Assembly (NCBI RefSeq): GCF_900109115.1
Contig: NZ_FNYV01000013.1
Location: forward strand, 62,001 to 126,000
DNA length: 64,000 nucleotides
DNA from: Micromonospora phaseoli
Lineage (GTDB): Bacteria > Actinomycetota > Actinomycetes > Mycobacteriales > Micromonosporaceae
Reading direction: 5' to 3'
Numbering within the stretch: the stretch's first letter is position 1; each line of letters starts with the position of its first letter. Below, in pieces: positions 41,702 through 49,329 of this stretch. The position numbers were made by a program, and so were the translations under genes. Under the pieces are notes generated by a model. The model was not told the DNA's origin. It did not search any database and saw only the letters and a list, made by a program, of their open reading frames with translations.

Positions 41702-43363
41702 TCAGGACTTGAACTCGGCGGTGGCGAACCGCTCGTCGGTGAGCGGGCTCGCCGTGACCCCGGTCACGTCCTTGCCGAACACGATCGCCGGCGGCGAGTG
41801 CGAGATCGGCACACCGGGCAGGAAGTTCATGATGTCGGCGTTGAGCTCCTTGTAGAGCGCCACCCGGGCCGCCGGGTCGGCGGTCGAGTCAGCCTGCTTG
41901 AACTTCTCGAACAGGGCCGGGTTGTTGTAGCCCCACTCGTCCTTCTGCCGGTCGAAGAAGGTACCGATGAAGTTGTAGCCGTCGCCGTAGTCGCCGGTCC
42001 ACCCGAGGAAGTGCAGGTCGTGCTTGTCGCCGGAGGTGGTGGCGTTGAGGTAGTCCGGGCTCCACTTCAGCGGGATCGGCTCGATCTTGATGCCGGCCGC
42101 CTGGAGGTCCGCCGAGACCAGCTCGAAGAGGTCCTTCGGGTTGGGCATGTACGGCCGGGTGACCTCGGTGGGGTAGTGGAACCGCAGGGTCAGGTCCGAC
42201 GCACCGGCCTCGGCCAGCAGCGCCTTGGCCTTCTCGACGTCGTACTCGTACTTGGTGACGTCGCCGTTCCAGCCCTCGACGGTGTCGGGGAAGAAGTTCA
42301 CCGCGACCTGGGCGCCCGGGGGCAGCTTCGAGTCGACCAGAGCCTGACGGTTGACCGCGTGGGCCAGCGCCTGCCGGACCTTCAGGTCGGCCAGCTTCGG
42401 GTTCCCCTTCTGGTTGATCGCCAGGTAGAGGATGTTGAAAGCCGGGCGGGTCAGGACGTTGAAGCCCTCGCCCTTGAGCGGCTCGACGTCGGCCGGGCCG
42501 ACCAGATCGTAGCCCTGGATGCCGCCGGAACGCAGCTCCTGCTTACGGGCGTTCTCGTCCGAGATGGTCTTGAAGATCAGGCTCTTCAGCTTGGCCTTCT
42601 CGCCCCAGTAGTCCTCGTTCCGCTCCAGGGTGAGCGTCTTGTTCGGGACGTCCCAGGCCTTGAACTTGAACGGACCGGTACCGGTCGGGTGCTCGGTCGC
42701 GTACGCCGGGTACTTGATGTCGTCCGCACTGCCCGAGACGTTGCTGGCGTCGTGCGCCTGCAGCGCCGTGGGGCTGTGGATGGAGAAGGAGGGCAGCATC
42801 AGGGCCGCCGGGATCTTGCTGGAGACCCGGGTGAAGGCCAGGCTGACCGTGGTGGGGTCAGTGGCGGTGCAGGACTTGAAGAGGCTCTCGCCGAGGGTGT
42901 CGTCCTCGTTGGCGGCGAAGCCGCCCATCACGTCCTGCCAGTACGCGGTCACGTCCGGGCTCTGCATCAGGCCCTTGGCGTTGTACCAGCGGTCGAAGTT
43001 GACGCAGACGGCCTCGGCGTTGAAGTCGGTGCCGTCGTGGAACTTCACGCCGGACCGCAGCTTGAACGTCCAGGTCGTGCCCGCGGCGTCCGGCTCCCAG
43101 GACTCGGCGAGGCCGGGGCTGACCTTGGTGCCGCCCTCTTCCGGGCGGACCAGCGTCTCGAACACCTGACGGGCCACGCGCAGCGACTCACCGTCACTGG
43201 CGAAGCTGGGGTCGAGCACCTTCGGGTCTCCGGCAACGCCGAAGACGAGGGTGTCCTTGCTATTACCGCTGGAACCTTCGCGGTCGCTCTCGGCACAACC
43301 TGCTACCGCGAGGGCCGCGGCCGCCACGGCCGCGATAGCGACCTTCGGCCTGGATGCACGCAT
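41702..43363 (-). CDS. Oligopeptide/dipeptide ABC transporter substrate-binding lipoprotein
   Basis: A 553-residue family 5 (SBP_bac_5) binding protein. The signal peptide ends in the lipobox LAVAGC (residue Cys about 23). Typical segments are GDPKVLDPSFASDGESLRVA, VRPEEGGTKVSPGLAESWEP, WTFKLRSGVKFHDGTDFNAE, LKVRQALAHAVNRQALVDSK and HFLGWTGDYGDGYNF. It captures peptides in the cell wall space and hands them to the OppB/C channel. First gene of the operon; two inverted repeats lie upstream. Confidence 0.94.
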   Translation of the reverse strand: MRASRPKVAIAAVAAAALAVAGCAESDREGSSGNSKDTLVFGVAGDPKVLDPSFASDGESLRVARQVFETLVRPEEGGTKVSPGLAESWEPDAAGTTWTFKLRSGVKFHDGTDFNAEAVCVNFDRWYNAKGLMQSPDVTAYWQDVMGGFAANEDDTLGESLFKSCTATDPTTVSLAFTRVSSKIPAALMLPSFSIHSPTALQAHDASNVSGSADDIKYPAYATEHPTGTGPFKFKAWDVPNKTLTLERNEDYWGEKAKLKSLIFKTISDENARKQELRSGGIQGYDLVGPADVEPLKGEGFNVLTRPAFNILYLAINQKGNPKLADLKVRQALAHAVNRQALVDSKLPPGAQVAVNFFPDTVEGWNGDVTKYEYDVEKAKALLAEAGASDLTLRFHYPTEVTRPYMPNPKDLFELVSADLQAAGIKIEPIPLKWSPDYLNATTSGDKHDLHFLGWTGDYGDGYNFIGTFFDRQKDEWGYNNPALFEKFKQADSTADPAARVALYKELNADIMNFLPGVPISHSPPAIVFGKDVTGVTASPLTDERFATAEFKS

Positions 43364-43399
43364 GGTGCTTCACCTCGTCCTAGGGGGTACGGACAACGT

Positions 43400-43414
43400 G
43401 GTGACAGGGTCACC
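43400..43414. promoter_or_regulatory. Palindrome in the opp leader region
   Basis: GGTGAC-AGG-GTCACC is a perfect 6-3-6 inverted repeat 37-51 bp upstream of the binding-protein start. Its position fits an operator or an RNA stem in the 5' leader. Confidence 0.45.
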
Positions 43415-43553
43415 GATGGCCGTGACCTTAGCTCCCGTTCGGACCGGCCGGAAACGGCGCGGGAAGCTCTTGGTACCGGATCGTGTCCTTAGTGCCTGGC
43501 ACCGGCAACCCGGGCCGGCAGGCTAACGGACAAAGTACCGCAATAGCCCCATA

Positions 43554-43582
43554 CAATCGATATCATTCTGTTACATCGATTG
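43554..43582. promoter_or_regulatory. AT-rich inverted repeat upstream of the opp operon
   Basis: CAATCGAT (43554-43561) and ATCGATTG (43575-43582) are perfect inverted copies separated by 13 bases. They sit in the only AT-rich stretch of the 262-bp gap upstream of the opp operon, which is the likely regulator-binding or promoter region. Exact promoter boxes could not be fixed. Confidence 0.5.
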
Positions 43583-43625
43583 GACGGCTCACTAACACCG
43601 GTGTCATACCACCGACCGGTACCTC

Positions 43626-44063
43626 TCACGGCGTAGGCGGTGCCGGGCACGAGGGCAGACGTACCAGATCGAAGCCGGCCTCCGGTGCGCCCAGCGCCCG
43701 GAAGTCGAGCCGGTGACACAGCTGCAGCAGGCCGTCCGGCCATGGACCGTAGGCCTCGGTCGACTCGACGACCAGGGACAGTTCCGGCTCCCGGCGGATC
43801 TCCCAGATGTCCACCCGCTGCTCGGCGGCCAGGGTGCGCAACCGGTCGTCGGACGTCCTGGCCCCGGCGGCGACCACCGCATCGGCGTAGCTGCCAGCCC
43901 GTCGGTCGAGTTCCGCCGCAGCCGCCGTCTCGCCGCGGTCGCTCGCCTCGCGGAACTGGCGCAGCTTTCCCGCGAAACACCACCAAACGGCCAGCACGGC
44001 AAGCACCAGCAGGGCAGCCAACACCGCCGGCGCCCAGGGTCGGTTGTCCCGTTCCTGCCGCAC
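43626..44063 (-). CDS. Small single-pass membrane protein
   Basis: A 145-residue protein with one membrane helix (APAVLAALLVLAVLAVWWCF) after a short cytosolic start, then an outer domain of about 100 residues (LRQFREASDRGETAAAAELD, RVDIWEIRREPELSLVVEST, LLQLCHRLDFRALG). The family is not recognised. GGGAGGTCGAG stands directly before GTG 44063. It lies 69 bp after the giant secreted-protein gene in the same direction, so it may be the last gene of that unit. Confidence 0.7.
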   Translation of the reverse strand: MRQERDNRPWAPAVLAALLVLAVLAVWWCFAGKLRQFREASDRGETAAAAELDRRAGSYADAVVAAGARTSDDRLRTLAAEQRVDIWEIRREPELSLVVESTEAYGPWPDGLLQLCHRLDFRALGAPEAGFDLVRLPSCPAPPTP

Positions 44064-44132
44064 CTCGACCTCCCTCGCGCCGCGGGCAACCGGTGGGGCC
44101 GGCCGCTACCGGCCGACCCCAACCGGCGCAAT

Positions 44133-47100
44133 TCAGTTGTAGCCGACGGCAGACAGTCGGGCGGTGACCGCATTTGCGTACGTCACGTTGCCGGTGTCCT
44201 TCGGATGGAACGAGGCGCGGCTGAGGCAGACGTTCAGGCCGGCCGTGATCCATCCGACGCAGGTGGCGTAGGTGTCACCCGACACCATCCGGAAGTCACC
44301 CTCGCCCTCCGGGCCGACCACCACCGAGTTGATGTCGTCGGGCACCAGGATGTCGTGGGTGGTGTCGTACTTGCGGCAGGTGCCGTGATCGAGCATTCCC
44401 TCGACCATGTCGGTGAACTGGACCTTACGGCCCGCAGCCCGGGCCTGGTCCACCATCTGACGCTGACCGTCGCGCATGTGCAGGGCGAGCCGGTTGACCA
44501 TGCTCATCTCGCCACTGCTGTACCGGCCGAAGACACACTGGTCCTGGTGGTAGTCGGCGAACAACCGGGGATAGCCGACCAGCATGATCGTGGCGTTCGG
44601 CGCCCGGGTCGCCACCGCGTCGATGAGTTGGCGCACCTGGTAGTGCGAGTTGTCGATCCGCTGACGTACCAGCGACTCGTAACTGGCGGTGTCGCAGGAT
44701 TCGATCGCGCAGTGGCTCATCGTGCCGGAGAAGTTGGCGTCGTTGCCGCCCGCGGAGAGCAGCACCAGGGTGGTGTTGACGTCCAGCGCTCCCGACTCGA
44801 TCTGCGACATCTCCCGGAACTGCCCCTCGGCCTGCCCGTGGTAGTAACCGATCGAGGGTGACGAAGCCTGCCAGTGGCTCGGTGTCGCCGTACCACGCAT
44901 CTTCGCCGCCGTGGCGCCCGAACAGCTGACGAACTGGAAGTCGACGTTCGGGTCGTGTGCCGCCACCCGATCCTTGATCGAGCTGGACGAGCCGGGCAGC
45001 CGGGTCAGCATCTGCCACGACCGGTCGGTCCGCCGGCACGCGTTCCAGGCCTGGTTGCCGTAGTTGTTGTCCGTCTCGCCGTAGTAGCCGCCGGCGCCCT
45101 CGCCCGATCCGTACGAGTCACCCATCGCCACCACGAAGTGCCGGGGCTTGGCGGCGAGCGGCACGAAGGCCACCGCGTCCCAGGCCACGTCCTCCACTCC
45201 CTTGCCGTCCTCGGTGATGTTGGTCAACTCGACGTACTGCGCGGCCTGGTTGGAGAACTGGTAGGTACCCAACTTCACCCAGCGATGCTGCTCGGTCCGG
45301 GTCGGGATGTACCGGGTCTTCACCCCCTGCCCGGTGTTGATGGTGTACTTCGCCTGCTGGGTGTGCGCCCCGTGATCCGGTATGTGCACCATCACCGTGG
45401 CCCAGCCGTTCAACCGGTTGGTCGTCGTCCAACGCCCGGTCACCTTGTGCGGGGAGGTCTCGGACTGCTGGCTGTGCGCGAACCAGAAGTGACCGCCGAA
45501 GCCACCGCCGATCTGGTGGGTGTCCACCTTGCCGGGGTAGATGGTCGTCCCGTTCGGCCCTGGTCGCCCCTGGTAGGTGAAGGAGAACTTTCCGACCCGC
45601 GTGTGGTTGCGAGCGCAGCCCTGCGGACCGAGGGCGCTGGCGCTGTCGATGTCGTCGACGACCAGGGCGTTGTCCGGCAGGCCGGCCCGGCCGCACTGCG
45701 AGTCGTAGATGGCGGTGGCGTACGGGCGGGGCTCGACGCTGGTGTACCGCCTGGTCTCCAGGCCGCAGTTGATCGCGCAGTCCGTCCAGGTCACCGGCCC
45801 GCTCCACCAGCACTTCAGGTCGTCCCGGGTGCACGGACCCGCCGGCTCGCCCGGGTGGCCACCCGGCACCTGCGAGGTGGCCGGGTCGCAGGCGTTGCGC
45901 GCGGGTACGCAGAAGGTGAACCGGGTCGGCTGGGCCACCAGCTTGTTGCGCTCCAGCGCGGTGGAGTACGTCGGCGAGTAGTTGCCCGTCGAGTAGTTGT
46001 ACCGGCGCAGCGAGGTGTAGGCGAAGCCCATCACCCGCTCCGGGTACGACCAGTGGTTGGGGTGCTTGGCGTTGTCGTACCCGATGTCGTCGTCGATCGG
46101 CGGGTTGGCGGTCGGCACGTCCAGCGGTGCGGTGAGGAACATCTGCCGGTCCGGCGGGAAGTTCGGGTTGCTCGGGTTGTTCGCCCAGCCCACGCCCCAG
46201 GGCTCCGACCCGGACTGTGGATAGAAGCCCGTGTTGTACGCCCAGATGGCGAACCACCAGTTCTCGATGTACTTCGGGTCGCCGTTGTTGGCGATCAGGC
46301 CGGCGTCGCGGGTGGTGTTCCACTTGTCCTGGAGGATGCGCAGTCCGGCGGCGGCGTTCGTGGCGTAGTCCAACGCCACCGCCTGCTGCTTGGTGTAGTC
46401 CCACTGGACACCGGTGATCCACTGGTCGGTGTCGGACCGCTTCATCCCGGTGGTCACCTGGCCGACGCCGTAGCCACAGTCGGTGTGACCCCAGTTGATC
46501 TTTGTGACGTCGGGGTTCGCCAGGTCCAGCCCGTAGAAGCCGAGACTGGTCAACGGGTTACCGGCGAGCCCGTCCACGGCGTGCCAACTGGCCTGGAGCA
46601 GGTTCGACTCCTGAGCCAGGATGCCGAGGAAGACCTGGGCCGGCACGAAACCACCGCCCGACAGGGGCAGCGAGGGAAACATCCCCTGCGGCGCGTACGC
46701 CGGCAGCCCGTTGTTGGCCCAGTTGGCCGGCCGCTGGAAGGTCAGCTGACCGCGTACCGCGAGGTTGGCGGCCCACTCCATCTGCTCCCGGCTGGGCTGG
46801 TAGACCTGGATGTTCTCGTCGTTGCGGGGCACCGCGCAGGACCGGTCCGGGTCCCAGGGCACCGTCGCCGGATCCGGATCGGCCGCCAGGGTACGGGCGG
46901 CCGTGCCGTCATCGGAACCGCCGGCCGCGGCCGTCCGCTCCCGGCCCGCCCGGTGCAGCGCCGGTGCCACGCTGAACGCCACATCCGACCCGTCGGCGAG
47001 CTGAGCCGAGATCGCCACCCGGTCCGGCCGGCCGTCACCGGCACCGCCGCCCTGCCCGGCCGCCTCGGTGCCGGTACGTACCCGGGTGACCACCAGGTCG

Positions 47101-48119
47101 CCGCTGCGCGACACGTCGCTGTCCGGCAGCGCGTCGACGGACCGCCACCGGGCCGGCAGCGACCGGCCGGCGAGCCGGGCGCCACTGCGACCGCCCACCA
47201 CGAAGACCTGACCGTCCGCACCAGGCCGCAGCTTGACCGTGCCGAGCGGCGCCGAGGCCACCGTCGTCAGCTCGCCTCCCGCGTAGCGGACCAGGTCGGT
47301 GGTGTCGGCCCGAGCCACCTGGAACGCGACATCGCCGGCCCCGTCGGGTAGCAGCCGGAAAGGGGTTCCGCCGGTGCGGGCCCGGGTGGTGAGCCGGCCC
47401 TGCCGGTCGACGCTGACCAACTCGTCGCCCTTGGCGGCGACGATCGTCTGCCCCACCGGAATGGCGGAGGTGACCTGGCCGGGCGTGATCACCTGCCGGC
47501 CGCTGCCGGCCCGACGGGTGTCCACCGTGGTCAGCACCGTCCGCGCGGCGGTACCCGCCTCCGGGGTGGCCGGCAGCTCCAGCCGGGTCAGCACCGCGCT
47601 CTCCCCGGTGCCGCAGCCCGGATTGTGATACGCGAGCGAGTAGCGCTCGGGCAGCTTGCTGACCCGACCCGTCTCCAGGTTCACCACGGCCGCGAACGCA
47701 CCCGCGTTGGAGAGCGTCTCGCGGTTGGTGAACTGCCGGGGGGCGTAGACCGCCACCGCCGTACGACCCGACCCGGTGAGGCACGCCTGGCCCACCCACT
47801 GATCCGTCGCCACGCCGGGCTCCGCCAGCGTCGCCACGGTCCGCCACTGGTAGGCAGCGTCGGCGTCCGCCACCAGAATGTGCAGCCCGGTCTCGTCGGC
47901 TGAGGTGGTCATCACCCGGTCGGCCGAGCGCCGCCAGGACTTTCCGAGCCGGCGGTCCGGGTCCAGTACCCGGTCCGGTGCGAGCGGTGCCGCCTGCGGT
48001 GGTCGGGGCGGACCGGGATCAGGATCCGGAGTGGACGGCGCGGCTGACGCCGCCGTGCCGGACGGCGCCAGCGGGACAAGCACCGCCAACGCCAGCAACG
48101 AGACAAGGGAACGACGCAC
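44133..48119 (-). CDS. Giant secreted protein: transglycosylase-like, golvesin-like and SGNH hydrolase domains
   Basis: A 1328-residue protein from GTG 48119 (GGAGGTCACC upstream) with a signal peptide (SLVSLLALAVLVPLAPSGTA). Residues about 40-430 look like a beta-propeller. Residues about 450-720 are transglycosylase-like: FLGILAQESNLLQASWHAVD (candidate Glu), CGYGVGQVTTGM, AIWAYNTGFYP. A Cys-rich middle follows, then a golvesin-C-like domain (GWATVMVHIPDHGAHTQQAK, RWVKLGTYQF, VEDVAWDAVAFVP). The last 340 residues form an SGNH/GDSL hydrolase: AMGDSYGSGEGA (Ser), CSGATAAKM, LSAGGNDANF (Asn) and SFHP (His). It probably remodels peptidoglycan and removes esters at the cell surface. Exact substrates are unknown. 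Confidence 0.85.
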   Translation of the reverse strand: MRRSLVSLLALAVLVPLAPSGTAASAAPSTPDPDPGPPRPPQAAPLAPDRVLDPDRRLGKSWRRSADRVMTTSADETGLHILVADADAAYQWRTVATLAEPGVATDQWVGQACLTGSGRTAVAVYAPRQFTNRETLSNAGAFAAVVNLETGRVSKLPERYSLAYHNPGCGTGESAVLTRLELPATPEAGTAARTVLTTVDTRRAGSGRQVITPGQVTSAIPVGQTIVAAKGDELVSVDRQGRLTTRARTGGTPFRLLPDGAGDVAFQVARADTTDLVRYAGGELTTVASAPLGTVKLRPGADGQVFVVGGRSGARLAGRSLPARWRSVDALPDSDVSRSGDLVVTRVRTGTEAAGQGGGAGDGRPDRVAISAQLADGSDVAFSVAPALHRAGRERTAAAGGSDDGTAARTLAADPDPATVPWDPDRSCAVPRNDENIQVYQPSREQMEWAANLAVRGQLTFQRPANWANNGLPAYAPQGMFPSLPLSGGGFVPAQVFLGILAQESNLLQASWHAVDGLAGNPLTSLGFYGLDLANPDVTKINWGHTDCGYGVGQVTTGMKRSDTDQWITGVQWDYTKQQAVALDYATNAAAGLRILQDKWNTTRDAGLIANNGDPKYIENWWFAIWAYNTGFYPQSGSEPWGVGWANNPSNPNFPPDRQMFLTAPLDVPTANPPIDDDIGYDNAKHPNHWSYPERVMGFAYTSLRRYNYSTGNYSPTYSTALERNKLVAQPTRFTFCVPARNACDPATSQVPGGHPGEPAGPCTRDDLKCWWSGPVTWTDCAINCGLETRRYTSVEPRPYATAIYDSQCGRAGLPDNALVVDDIDSASALGPQGCARNHTRVGKFSFTYQGRPGPNGTTIYPGKVDTHQIGGGFGGHFWFAHSQQSETSPHKVTGRWTTTNRLNGWATVMVHIPDHGAHTQQAKYTINTGQGVKTRYIPTRTEQHRWVKLGTYQFSNQAAQYVELTNITEDGKGVEDVAWDAVAFVPLAAKPRHFVVAMGDSYGSGEGAGGYYGETDNNYGNQAWNACRRTDRSWQMLTRLPGSSSSIKDRVAAHDPNVDFQFVSCSGATAAKMRGTATPSHWQASSPSIGYYHGQAEGQFREMSQIESGALDVNTTLVLLSAGGNDANFSGTMSHCAIESCDTASYESLVRQRIDNSHYQVRQLIDAVATRAPNATIMLVGYPRLFADYHQDQCVFGRYSSGEMSMVNRLALHMRDGQRQMVDQARAAGRKVQFTDMVEGMLDHGTCRKYDTTHDILVPDDINSVVVGPEGEGDFRMVSGDTYATCVGWITAGLNVCLSRASFHPKDTGNVTYANAVTARLSAVGYN

Positions 48120-48258
48120 GGTGACCTCCGCGAACCCGGACAAGGGCGTCCAGATTCACGGAGCGCACCACCGGTACGTCATCGTCGGCCCACCGCCACA
48201 CCACCGCCGGTTTGAGCCAACCCACACCGGGGTCACCGCCCGCCGCACTGGCGGGTCG

Positions 48259-48852
48259 TCACACGGCCCGGCGCCCCTCGAAGGCCCGGCCCAGGGTGAT
48301 CTCGTCGGCGTACTCCAGGTCGCCGCCGACCGGTAGCCCGCTGGCCAACCGGGTCACGGCGATCCCCATCGGCTTCACCATCAGCGCGAGGTAGGTGGCG
48401 GTCGCCTCCCCCTCGGTGTTCGGATCGGTGGCCAGGATCAGCTCGCGGACCTCGCCGCCGCCGAGCCGGACCAGCAACTCGCGGATGCGTAGGTTGTCCG
48501 GCCCGATGCCCTCCAACGGATTGATCGCCCCACCGAGCACGTGGTACCGACCGCGGAACTCACCGGTCCGCTCGATCGCGACCACGTCCTTCGGCTCCTC
48601 GACCACGCAGATCACCTCGTCGGTGCGGCGCGGGTCGCGGCAGATCCGGCACTGGTCGGACTCGGCGACGTTGTAGCAGCTGGTGCAGAAGCGGACCAGC
48701 TCCTTGACCTTCCGCAGCGCCCCGGCCAGCCGGTTGACGTCGGCCGGGTCGGCGGACAGCACGTGGAAGGCGATCCGCTGGGCGCTCTTCGGGCCCACGC
48801 CCGGCAGCCGCCCCAGCTCGTCGATCAGATCCTGGATCGCGCCCTCGTACAT
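48259..48852 (-). CDS. recR: Recombination mediator RecR
   Basis: A 197-residue protein of standard RecR length. It has the helix-hairpin-helix LGRLPGVGPKSAQRIAFHVL, the zinc finger CTSCYNVAESDQCRICRD, and the Toprim domain (ICVVEEPKDVVAIERTGEFR, LILATDPNTEGEATATYLAL), then the C-terminal Walker B-like region. It acts with RecO to load RecA at gaps. It follows ybaB after seven bases, and dnaX lies upstream: the widely conserved dnaX-ybaB-recR order. Confidence 0.97.
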   Translation of the reverse strand: MYEGAIQDLIDELGRLPGVGPKSAQRIAFHVLSADPADVNRLAGALRKVKELVRFCTSCYNVAESDQCRICRDPRRTDEVICVVEEPKDVVAIERTGEFRGRYHVLGGAINPLEGIGPDNLRIRELLVRLGGGEVRELILATDPNTEGEATATYLALMVKPMGIAVTRLASGLPVGGDLEYADEITLGRAFEGRRAV

Positions 48853-48859
48853 CTGGGGC

Positions 48860-49192
48860 TCAGAACCCGGGCAGGCCGAGGCCGCCCATCCCGCCGGTGA
48901 CCGGGCCCATCTTCTGCTCGGTCAGCTCCCGGGCCGCCTCGGAGGCGTTGTGCAGCGCGGCGACGACCAGATCCTCCAACGTCTCCACGTCATCCGGGTC
49001 GACCGCCTTGGGGTCGATCTTGATGCCCTTGACCTCACCGGAACCGGTGACGGTGGCGGTGACCAGACCCCCACCGGCGGTGCCGGTCACCTCGGCCTCG
49101 GCCAGCTCGGCCTGCGCCTTGGCGATCTGCTGCTGCATCTTCTGCGCCTGCTTCAGCATCTGCTGCATGTTCGGCTGTCCACCAGGCCGCAC
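48860..49192 (-). CDS. ybaB: YbaB/EbfC nucleoid-associated protein
   Basis: A 110-residue protein: MQQMLKQAQKMQQQIAKAQA helix, VTGTAGGGLVTATVTGSGEV, and LEDLVVAALHNASEAARELT, the standard YbaB/EbfC pattern. It forms dimers that bind DNA as tweezers. The Met/Gly-rich end (GPVTGGMGGLGLPGF) is typical. GTG 49192 has TTGAGGGAGTCATC before it; ATG 49168 is an alternative. It lies between dnaX and recR and is probably cotranscribed with them. Confidence 0.95.
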   Translation of the reverse strand: MRPGGQPNMQQMLKQAQKMQQQIAKAQAELAEAEVTGTAGGGLVTATVTGSGEVKGIKIDPKAVDPDDVETLEDLVVAALHNASEAARELTEQKMGPVTGGMGGLGLPGF

Positions 49193-49329
49193 GATGACTC
49201 CCTCAACTCGCCTACCCTGCCGCCGCCCACCCTAACGGTCCCACCGACCCCGCCCTCGCCCGCCGCACCCCCGCCGCCACACATCCCACGTCGACCTCCC
49301 ACGTCTAGCTATCGACGGTGGAATCGGGA

